This document shows, piece after piece, positions 19,394-30,244 of a stretch of 64,000 bases of DNA. The notes under the pieces were generated by a model that was not told the DNA's origin, ran no database searches, and saw nothing but the letters and a program-made list of their open reading frames with translations. The position numbers and the translations under genes were made by a program. The DNA is from JBDWFY01 sp964291365 (lineage in GTDB: Bacteria; Pseudomonadota; Alphaproteobacteria; Rhizobiales; Stappiaceae): assembly GCA_964291365.2 (NCBI GenBank), contig OZ219989.1:3968001-4032000 (forward strand), written 5' to 3'. Position 1 is the first letter of the stretch. The number at the start of each line of letters is the position of its first letter.

Positions 19394-19423
19394 CAATGGC
19401 ATTTTCAACCGTCAATGCCATTG
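19394..19423. promoter_or_regulatory. Perfect 10-bp-arm palindrome upstream of unit 2 higB (putative HigA operator)
   Basis: The plus strand reads CAATGGCATT, a 10-base centre (TTCAACCGTC), then AATGCCATTG, a perfect inverted repeat. It ends about 30 bases before the toxin start codon. The same element occurs at the equivalent place in the other two units, so it is a strong candidate for the autoregulatory binding site of the antitoxin. Confidence 0.6.
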
Positions 19424-19569
19424 TCATCAGATTCACGAACGGAAGCTGTTTGAACAGGAACCATTAGGCTGGGTGATGTGGGGTCAATTACTGTGCTGTC
19501 CTCTTGGGGGGTCGTAAATAGTGGTGTGTTTGGTGTACTTGAACTCCAAATCAAACCCAATTCCACAGC

Positions 19570-19911
19570 CTAACCAAATTGTTGAGCTACTGTAAAGGGT
19601 TGCTTTACTACAGAAGAGGCTTTCTCTTCTCGCTCTTTGGCCTTAACAACTGGTTTTAATCGAGAACGGTAATCAACTTCAATACGCATTAAAGTCTCAC
19701 CAGGAATATCTATTACTTTTTCAAATTTCTTGGCTAATTTCAACGTTAAGGGTACTTTGTCTATTACTATTTCTTTTACTGACTCAACGGAACACCCGCA
19801 CAGATCTGCAAATTTCTCATATGAATACCCATAATATTCCATATGTTCCTCAACATATTCACCAGGTGCGACAGCATAATTTAATTCAAAAGAAGGATTT
19901 GATTTAGTCAT
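19570..19911 (-). CDS. higA: HigA-type antitoxin, unit 3 (proximal to rRNA)
   Basis: This 113-residue antitoxin has A-P-G-E-Y-V-E-E-H, the helix-turn-helix Y-E-K-F-A-D-L-C-G-C-S-V-E-S-V-K-E and the shared PFTVAQQFG tail. Its middle (DYRSRLKPVVKAKEREEK) is the most diverged of the three. The ATG at 19911 (MTKSN) is chosen because GAGGA lies upstream and it aligns with the paralogues; an upstream in-frame start at 19944 would overlap the toxin. After its TAG the same frame stays open for a further 50-odd codons through the next leader. Confidence 0.85.
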   Translation of the reverse strand: MTKSNPSFELNYAVAPGEYVEEHMEYYGYSYEKFADLCGCSVESVKEIVIDKVPLTLKLAKKFEKVIDIPGETLMRIEVDYRSRLKPVVKAKEREEKASSVVKQPFTVAQQFG

Positions 19912-19950
19912 GTTGTATTCCTCAATTTGTAAATGGTTGATCATTCTACC

Positions 19951-20283
19951 TCAGTGATAATCACATATCTCTATGATACATATTTTTGTTACTTGATCAA
20001 GATCTACAGAGTTATCAGCAAGTCTTGGAATCGGATCATGATCGATTTCAAATACTATCCGCAATTCTCTGTTAACATCTACTGCATAGTTTCCTTTATG
20101 ATCCCCTTTCAACAAGTGAAGTCTTGTCGGAGGTATACTAGGTATTCTCCCTAAATTTGGTTCATTAATTAGTAACTTCAATCTTTTTATTATATTTTCA
20201 GCTGCTTGATTGAAGCGTTTCCGTAGTTTTCTTGGGTCATTGATGATTTTCTCTAGTTTGCTATTCTTGAATGTAATTTCCAT
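19951..20283 (-). CDS. higB: HigB/RelE-family toxin, unit 3 (first gene after 5S rRNA)
   Basis: This 110-residue toxin is paralogous to units 1 and 2: EITFKNSKLEKIINDPRKL, PPTRLHLLKGD, YAVDVNRELRIVFEIDHDPIPR. Its start lies about 170 bases beyond the 3' end of 5S rRNA on the same strand. I see no T-tract terminator in between, so read-through from the rRNA operon is possible. AAGGA precedes the ATG. Biochemical role is taken from the HigB family. Confidence 0.85.
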   Translation of the reverse strand: MEITFKNSKLEKIINDPRKLRKRFNQAAENIIKRLKLLINEPNLGRIPSIPPTRLHLLKGDHKGNYAVDVNRELRIVFEIDHDPIPRLADNSVDLDQVTKICIIEICDYH

Positions 20284-20315
20284 CTGATACTTCCTTGTTC
20301 ATTTTGTGTGTTCAT

Positions 20316-20339
20316 TGGCATTTTCAACCATCAATGCCA
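20316..20339. promoter_or_regulatory. Palindrome upstream of unit 3 higB (putative HigA operator)
   Basis: The element reads TGGCATT, a 10-base centre (TTCAACCATC), then AATGCCA. The seven-base arms are perfect, and the spacing and centre match the other two units. Position and conservation argue for an antitoxin operator. Confidence 0.55.
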
Positions 20340-20435
20340 TTGTCATCAGCGTCACGAACAGAAGCTGTTGGAACCGGAACCATCAGGCTGGGATTTGTCA
20401 AGATTGCTGTGTTGTCCTCTTGGAGGGATTGTGAA

Positions 20436-20454
20436 TATCGGTGTGTTTGGTGCA
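20436..20454 (-). other. 3' half of the 5S precursor processing stem
   Basis: The sequence after 5S on the minus strand (GTGCACCAAACACAC) is complementary, apart from one mismatch and one wobble, to the sequence just before 5S at about 20564-20582 (GTGTGTTTCGTGCAC). Together they would fold into a stem of nearly 19 bp around 5S, a typical processing site. Copies of this half-stem occur again downstream, at the start of the second and third toxin-antitoxin units. Confidence 0.7.
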
Positions 20455-20568
20455 CCTGGCGGTGACCTACTCTCCCGCGTCTTGAGACGAAGTACCATTG
20501 GCGCTGGGGAGTTTAACGGCCGAGTTCGGAATGGGATCGGGTGCAGGCTCCCCGCAATAGCCACCAAG
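20455..20568 (-). rRNA. rrf: 5S ribosomal RNA
   Basis: The minus strand reads the characteristic 5S sequence: GGTGGCTATTGCGGGG, then the CCGATCCCATTCCGAACTCGG loop region, then GACGCGGGAGAGTAGGTC. The ends are set from the terminal helix and may be off by a few bases. The gene is flanked by complementary sequences that extend the terminal helix into a long precursor stem. No initiator tRNA gene follows it, unlike in many alphaproteobacterial operons. Confidence 0.95.
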
Positions 20569-20631
20569 TGCACGAAACACACGGATTGAAGGTGATTAGC
20601 TCGGAAGTACTGGATGCGTTGTGTGGGGTTC

Positions 20632-20648
20632 GGCGTGAGCAATGGGAG

Positions 20649-20656
<8 letters not shown>
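20632..20656 (-). other. 3' strand of the 23S processing stem
   Basis: On the minus strand this reads ACTTGATC then CTCCCATTGCTCACGCC. Its partner at 23366-23391 is exactly complementary except for one unpaired base, giving a stem of 25 bp. Long stems bracketing 23S are the normal substrate for RNase III. Confidence 0.75.
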
Positions 20657-23365
<2,709 letters not shown>

Positions 23366-23373
<8 letters not shown>

Positions 23374-23391
23374 GCTCCCATTGCTCACGCC
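23366..23391 (-). other. 5' strand of the 23S processing stem
   Basis: On the minus strand this reads GGCGTGAGCAATGGGAG, one unpaired base, then GATCAAGT at the 23S 5' end. It pairs with 20632-20656. The stretch GAGCAATGGGAG is therefore found in both 23S flanks as an inverted repeat 2.7 kb apart. Confidence 0.75.
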
Positions 23392-23644
23392 CAATCGCGC
23401 CACACAACAGAAGCATCCAGTTTGTGTTCTTCTCGAGCCTTGTCCGACCAAGGAGCGGTCACCCCCGCAGATCATTCAGTCAACAACCAAACCATCCGCT
23501 AACACTACCCATTTCATCACGATAGGATGCAAAGACCACGGGTAGCTCATCGAACAAGCCTTCTATTCACAATGTCAGAAATCAGGCCGATGCCACCAAG
23601 GCATCCGCCAACCTATGTTCTCAAGTTCAAAACCAGCACTAACG

Positions 23645-23720
23645 TGGTGGAGCCAGACGGGATCGAACCGACGACCTCATGCTTGCAAAGCACGCGCTCT
23701 CCCAACTGAGCTATGGCCCC
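23645..23720 (-). tRNA. tRNA-Ala (anticodon TGC)
   Basis: The minus strand reads GGGGCCATAGCTCAGTTGGGAGAGCGC and so on through anticodon stem-loop CTTTGCAAG to GGTTCGATCCC and an encoded CCA end, a complete 76-base cloverleaf. It lies in the 16S-23S spacer after tRNA-Ile, the standard bacterial arrangement. Confidence 0.97.
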
Positions 23721-23754
23721 AACCGGCTCCGATTAGGCCACCAGCACGGCATTA

Positions 23755-23831
<77 letters not shown>

Positions 23832-23989
23832 GTGCCCTTGGCTTTGAACCAGAAAGAGAAACGGAGTCGGCGCGTTATTGCCAATCAGTCTGAGGCATCA
23901 AATTGCAGGAATCTACAAGTCAATGCATCGTGGTTAAAGTTCGGTTCAAGCCCGGTCAATAATCCGACCAGCTCTCAAACCAATCCTTA

Positions 23990-25473
<1,484 letters not shown>

Positions 25474-25805
25474 CAAGTTCAATCCGGCATGGTCACGCTT
25501 TGCTTGACGAGGACACGCTCCACCACAATCATCAATGAACCCAACAATACAAATATCACCAAGCCCACTAATCACCATAGTAAAGTAGTGTCTTCTTGAA
25601 AAACGTAACCCGCCGTCGTCTCTTCACAACGCTTAGCACATCACTGCACCCAACGTTGTCGCAACAACATCGCCGACCACGTTTCTCTTTCTTCATATGC
25701 AATTGTCAAATAACCGAGCGGTCAAATCCCCTCGTGCAAACAAACACACCAAACCACCCAAATTCTTACACCCAGGTCGCCCAGTCGTCCATTGCAAAAA
25801 TATGA
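25474..25805 (-). other. 16S leader
   Basis: About 330 transcribed bases lie between the proximal promoter and 16S. The leader contains GCTCGGTTATTTGACA at 25704-25719 (minus strand), which resembles the boxA/TTTGACAATTG antitermination region seen before many alphaproteobacterial rRNA genes. No open frame or tRNA was recognised. The boxA reading is tentative. Confidence 0.5.
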
Positions 25806-25833
25806 AATATATCAATGACAACACCTTTGTCAA
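25806..25833 (-). promoter_or_regulatory. rRNA promoter P2
   Basis: On the minus strand a perfect -35 TTGACA (25828-25833) is followed after 16 bases by TATATT (25806-25811). The -35 lies inside a palindrome, TTTGTCA-A-TGACAAA, at 25826-25840. The region is positioned as expected for the downstream of two tandem rRNA promoters. Confidence 0.7.
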
Positions 25834-25859
25834 TGACAAATATTGTCGCTGATCATCTC

Positions 25860-25888
25860 AATATAAGTACCACAACAAACTTTGTCAA
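25860..25888 (-). promoter_or_regulatory. rRNA promoter P1
   Basis: On the minus strand TTGACA (25883-25888) is separated by exactly 17 bases from TATATT (25860-25865), a near-consensus sigma70 promoter. The upstream side is a run of A/T (minus strand AAAAAAAATTGATTT), suitable as an UP element. Confidence 0.8.
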
Positions 25889-26593
25889 CCCTAAATCAAT
25901 TTTTTTTTGCAATTATTTTTTACTAACCCCAACAATGCCCAATCAATCGCTATTTGCACCCAATAAAAAATTTCATTGGAAGTTCATTTGATATCAATAA
26001 TCAACCGCAATCAATCAACTAACAACAACAATGCAATAAAAAATTACAGTAACACCGCGTCGCAGCGAAACCAATATTGAAGTCACTGCTCTATTATCTC
26101 TATTATAATGACTATCAGTCCGCTACCAATCAGGTACGCATTATAAATAACGATCGCTTCGCACAAATACTAACGGCGTGGAATCAACAATTGTTTTCTT
26201 TGCAATCTATTGCTTCCAAAATTTTCAACAACTTGTGCACAATCAATAACGAATGTCAAAACAACCAAGGTCAAAACGATAATTCCGCAACCAGTTTTAT
26301 AAGGAAAAATATTGACCTTGTTGCAAATTTCGCAGCAAAATTGTTCAAAGATACTTGAAAATCAAGAGTCTGTGCACTCAAATCACGATGTAAAGTCTTA
26401 ATTAAACTTCATTAAAATAAATTCAGTGCTATCCTTCTGGTTAAGTGTCATAACATGTCATCATTCTTTCAATATCATAAACATGGATATAAATACTAAT
26501 CTGATTTTAACAAATTATTACTAAATTAAAGGTTTACACCAAACACCAATACGGAATTAATAGTCCAATAAAAAATACTCTTTTGAGGTATCA
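25889..26593. other. Intergenic region between the rRNA promoters and chpT
   Basis: This 705-base stretch holds A-rich DNA upstream of P1 and the promoter region of chpT. An open frame from a TTG at 26077 to 26358 would encode 93 residues with no recognisable domain. It lacks a ribosome site and is rich in Asn and Gln, so I do not call it a gene. The plus strand is unusually rich in C and A through 25.5-26.1 kb, which makes spurious open frames likely. Confidence 0.4.
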
Positions 26594-27235
26594 ATGTCCA
26601 AAAACATAAAATTTGAATCAGTAGAGCTAACTTCAAAGCTTATTAGCATTTTTTGCCATGACATAATTTCTCCGATTAACTCGATCATGACCGGTTTAGA
26701 ATTACTGAATGAAGAGGAAAATTTTAACACACGAAAACAATATTTAAAAATGATTAATGCTAGTACACAGACTGCGTCAATTAAATTGCAATTTATCCGA
26801 TTAGCTTTCGGCACCGCGCTATCAGTTGATTCCAATTACAAATTGAGCGACATTCAAAATCTAGCAACGCGTTATTTAACAGAAGAAAAGTGTGAGCTAA
26901 TTTGGCAGGTTCCTGATGTAGAAATACCAAGTAAATTCGTAAAAATATTACTCAACTTATTGCTCTTATCAATTCAATGCAACTCTGCTAGTGGCACTTT
27001 AACCGTAACTATGAATGGAACACCTGAATTACCAAATTTTAAAGTAATTTCTACAAGTAGCGATCCCAAGTTACTACCTGATATACTTAATATTTTTAAA
27101 GGTGAAAAACACGATTTGGCAAATATTTCACTTGTTCAACCGTACTTTTGTAAACTCCAAGCAGAAGCATATAATGTAGTCTTAAAGATTGAAGAAATAA
27201 CCAATGCAATTTCTATATCAATGATTCACCGCTGA
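26594..27235 (+). CDS. chpT: Histidine phosphotransferase ChpT
   Basis: This 213-residue protein begins with a DHp-like helical hairpin. It contains F-C-H22-D-I-I-S-P-I-N-S-I-M-T-G-L-E-L-L, which matches the ChpT phospho-accepting histidine motif H-D-L-x-S-P-x-x-A-I. The rest is a degenerate ATPase-like domain without N or G box motifs, as expected for ChpT. ChpT passes phosphate from the CckA kinase to CtrA and CpdR in the alphaproteobacterial cell-cycle/motility relay. GAGG six bases before the ATG supports the start. It is a single gene; neither ctrA nor cckA is in the window. Confidence 0.9.
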   Translation: MSKNIKFESVELTSKLISIFCHDIISPINSIMTGLELLNEEENFNTRKQYLKMINASTQTASIKLQFIRLAFGTALSVDSNYKLSDIQNLATRYLTEEKCELIWQVPDVEIPSKFVKILLNLLLLSIQCNSASGTLTVTMNGTPELPNFKVISTSSDPKLLPDILNIFKGEKHDLANISLVQPYFCKLQAEAYNVVLKIEEITNAISISMIHR

Positions 27236-27391
27236 AAATTAGACTCGCTCGTATTTTCTTAAATACAGCAATTTGCGAACTCTGAATAAGTTTTAACTAC
27301 CAATTCTATTAACCAGCATTGAATTTAGTTTTTTGACAAAACTTGTGATAAGTAAAACTAACCAAAAATAACACCTTAAATTGAAATTTCA

Positions 27392-27739
27392 CTACTGATC
27401 ACTTTCAGAATCAACAACAGTTTCCTCTACATTGTTTACTACTGATTCAACCTGAGAATCTACAATCGTCTCTAAAGATGTTGGGGATTCATTTGTTGGA
27501 TTTTCAGCTTCACCAGAACCATAAGGATCAAAATTATCTACCAAAATATCTTCAATTACTGTGTCATCACCCGGAAGTGGACAATCTTCACCCTCACACT
27601 CATTATCAGCTTCAATTGGACGCTCTACTGGTGGCTCCAATTTTTCTGGGCGATATACGAGCGAATCGTCGCGTGGAGTACATCCAACAACAATCAACAA
27701 AATAAGTGGTAGAAGCATAAAATTTCTAAATTTAATCAT
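27392..27739 (-). CDS. Small acidic lipoprotein of unknown function
   Basis: The chosen start at 27739 (MIKFRNFMLLPLILLIVVGC) has a GGAG ribosome site and encodes 115 residues. A short basic N-terminus, a hydrophobic core and the lipobox L-I-V-V-G-C predict signal peptidase II processing and lipid attachment. The mature part is very acidic and Asp/Glu/Pro/Ser-rich (for example ADNECEGEDCPLPGDDTVIED), with two cysteines close together and no known domain. It is probably a periplasm-facing disordered tether. I do not recognise a family. Confidence 0.7.
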   Translation of the reverse strand: MIKFRNFMLLPLILLIVVGCTPRDDSLVYRPEKLEPPVERPIEADNECEGEDCPLPGDDTVIEDILVDNFDPYGSGEAENPTNESPTSLETIVDSQVESVVNNVEETVVDSESDQ

Positions 27740-28234
27740 TTGGTTCTCCAAACCGTTTCAAACAAGTTAGTTTATAGCAGTAATTTAGACTTGCTTGTTT
27801 TTATCTATTTCGTATTGATTGAAAATTAATCAAGTAGCTACTAGACAAATACGATAAAAATTAACAAATTTTTACTTTATTTGCAATACCAGAATTTCAA
27901 GTCCTATATTCAATTTGACTAACTTAAATAAAATTTAATGTATAAATCTTCTGTAAATTTATTAATCTTTGCCACCAAATTCTTAATGTAAATTCATGTG
28001 TATAACCAACTTAACACAACTAAACTGTAAAATGAAGAGTTTGACTTTAGGTACATTCTAAATAAATAATTGATTTTATATGCTAAGCATTGACACTTAC
28101 TTGCTATATAGAGAGTTGGTAAATATGTTTTAGCAAACCGCTTGATTTTCAATCATATGCCCTATAAGTATGGAATTTTTTGACTTCTAATATCTAACTT
28201 CAAATAGACAAAGGTACTTTTGGGACAATTCAAT
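27740..28234. other. Divergent intergenic region, lipoprotein / M23 peptidase
   Basis: This AT-rich stretch of 495 bases separates divergent genes. A weak plus-strand promoter-like pair is TTGACT at 28041-28046 and AAATAA at 28064-28069 with 17-base spacing. No RNA gene or convincing open frame is seen. Confidence 0.4.
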
Positions 28235-30208
28235 ATGAAGCAAATTACTCAAAGAGATCAAATTGACCTCGGAAACGACCCCCCAATTATATTAAAGGAT
28301 GGTCAAAGAGTTCCCTTTACCAATCAAAATACAAGCTTACGTTGGTTTATAGGAACCTTCTTAACTGGATTCACTGCATTAGTTTTAATCTTAGGTGCAT
28401 TAATTTTCGCATTTGACACGAATTTCTCATTAGCTGTTATTCACGACCCCACAGAATTATTGCCGGAAAGTGAATATGATACTTCGATAAATTCTTTATC
28501 CATCAAGAGCGATCGCAAACTCAATTTAGATGCCCAGTATTCTAGTCGTAAAAATATTCAGATAAATACGATAAAACGAGTGGGTCAACGCGATAATGTC
28601 ATCTCCAACCCATTTATCTTAGTAACATCAACTCTTCACACCAAAATTGACTCTGAATTAACAGATCAAATTCCAAAATTTAACCCCCTAAAATTATCTC
28701 AAATTGAAACTGGAGAAGTAACCTCTACTATTATCGGCAATGCCTTATATAATGCTAAAGTTAAAGGAAATGTAGCAATTAGTGTATTAGATTTTCCAGT
28801 TGAAAACGCATTTGTTTCATCTGATTTAACTTATACTTCTGATGACATTGAAGATTTAATACGTAATGAATTGTTTAATGATGTAACAGTTTCCGATATA
28901 CCCAACAATTTTGAAATTATAGACACAAGGGAACAGAAAACTGATTCAACCATAAGCTTACCTGAAAATAGAGTACTCATTGAAACGGAAAATGTTTCCT
29001 ATTTTCAAAAATCTAACCAAATTTCTAGAATTGAAGGATTGGAAGAAGTTTATGATACATTTGAAGAAGGTGACAATTTTAGTGAATTATTATTCAGCCA
29101 CGGGTTCACTGAGCAAGAAGTTCAGTCAACTATAAGGGTAATTGAAAGAAATGTTCCAAATCAAATACCTGTTGTGGGACAAAGACTTAGAATAGCATTC
29201 ACACAAGGTAAAGGAACCAGCAGGGAATGGAAACCAATTCGAGTTAGTTTTTATTCTGACCTTCACCATATCTTGAGTATTGCTTTAGCAGACAATGGAC
29301 ATTTTGAATTAGGTAAAGCGCCAACAACTGCATTTCCGTCCGATGCATTTATGGTGGCAAAACGCACTACAGTATCTGGACAAACTCCAACTCTCTACAA
29401 CAGCATTTATCAAACAGCCCTTAAACAGAATATACCAACCGCAGTCATTAATGAATTAGTCAGACTATATTTATATGAACTTGATTTTAATGCTAAAGTA
29501 AGGTTAGGTGATAGTTTCCAAATCCTATATGAATCCATTCAAGAGAATACAAATGAACCACCTGAAATTTTGTATTCATCTTTAACTACTGGTGGTGTCA
29601 ACCGAACATTTTACCGATACCAAATTCCTAATTCAGGAATTGTTGATTATTTCGATAATAAGGGAAACAGCGCATCCAAGTTTTTAGTACGTAAACCAAT
29701 ATTAATTGGGAAGTTTAAGTCCGGCTTTGGGATGCGAAAACATCCTATTTTAGGGGACAAAAGGATGCACTCTGGAGTTGATTGGTCCGCACCAATAGGG
29801 ACTGCGGTAATCGCGGCTGGGGATGGTGAAATTAGAAGAGCTAATTGGATTTCAGGCTATGGAAGACGAGTTGAAATTCAACATACAGACGGATACCGCA
29901 CTACCTATAGTCATCTTCAAAAATTTTCAAAAGATATAAAGAAGGGTGCAAAAGTAAGTCAAGGACAAGTCATAGGTTATGCCGGATCTACTGGACTGGC
30001 AGTTGGGTCACATTTACATTATGAAATTTTGATTAATAACAAATATGTTGACCCTATGCGAATTCAACTCCCACGAGTCCAAGAATTGTCGGGTAACAAT
30101 CTAAATGATTACACATCAACAGTAGAACGACTGAATAATATCTTGAACTCACACACTAATAACGATAAATTTGTGAGTCAATACTATTCAATTTCCAGTG
30201 TTCAGTAA
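28235..30208 (+). CDS. M23 family peptidoglycan endopeptidase, membrane-anchored
   Basis: This protein has 657 residues from the ATG at 28235; a TTG at 28220 is a possible alternative start. One transmembrane helix lies near residues 38-60 (WFIGTFLTGFTALVLILGALIF). A long low-complexity periplasmic region follows, then a LysM/OapA-like segment (EGDNFSELLFSHGFTEQEV). The C-terminal lysostaphin-like domain has zinc ligands in HSGVDW (about 512-517), a SHL and HLHYE (about 592-596). It probably cleaves peptide cross-links in the cell wall during growth or division, or activates such an enzyme. All four catalytic positions are present, so it looks active. It converges on clpB with a gap of only 36 bases. 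Confidence 0.9.
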   Translation: MKQITQRDQIDLGNDPPIILKDGQRVPFTNQNTSLRWFIGTFLTGFTALVLILGALIFAFDTNFSLAVIHDPTELLPESEYDTSINSLSIKSDRKLNLDAQYSSRKNIQINTIKRVGQRDNVISNPFILVTSTLHTKIDSELTDQIPKFNPLKLSQIETGEVTSTIIGNALYNAKVKGNVAISVLDFPVENAFVSSDLTYTSDDIEDLIRNELFNDVTVSDIPNNFEIIDTREQKTDSTISLPENRVLIETENVSYFQKSNQISRIEGLEEVYDTFEEGDNFSELLFSHGFTEQEVQSTIRVIERNVPNQIPVVGQRLRIAFTQGKGTSREWKPIRVSFYSDLHHILSIALADNGHFELGKAPTTAFPSDAFMVAKRTTVSGQTPTLYNSIYQTALKQNIPTAVINELVRLYLYELDFNAKVRLGDSFQILYESIQENTNEPPEILYSSLTTGGVNRTFYRYQIPNSGIVDYFDNKGNSASKFLVRKPILIGKFKSGFGMRKHPILGDKRMHSGVDWSAPIGTAVIAAGDGEIRRANWISGYGRRVEIQHTDGYRTTYSHLQKFSKDIKKGAKVSQGQVIGYAGSTGLAVGSHLHYEILINNKYVDPMRIQLPRVQELSGNNLNDYTSTVERLNNILNSHTNNDKFVSQYYSISSVQ

Positions 30209-30244
30209 CACAGCCAAAAATTTATTTCATAATTAATATCGGTA

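Larger units (their letters stand above)
17714..20452 (-). repeat. Tandem array of three ~917-bp HigBA units, each led by a copy of the 5S trailer
   Basis: Three direct repeats run on the minus strand from the end of 5S rRNA. A shared landmark, CACCAAACACACC or a one-base variant, lies at 20440-20452, 19523-19535 and 18605-18617. The spacings are therefore 917 and 918 bp. The third unit ends at about 17714, inside a TTCAATTTG shared with the end of the second unit. Each unit holds a leader of about 170 bases, a palindrome, a toxin gene and an antitoxin gene. The leaders and genes have diverged moderately (toxins about three quarters identical by eye), so the duplication is not recent but is still clear. 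No transposase or terminal inverted repeat is visible. Confidence 0.9.

Noticed and set aside
23527..23709. Open frames inside the 16S-23S spacer
   Set aside because: They cover tRNA-Ala and processing sequences and have no coding signal.
26077..26358. 93-residue open frame between the rRNA promoters and chpT
   Set aside because: TTG start without a ribosome site, no recognisable domain, and a strongly skewed A/C composition in the region that favours chance open frames.
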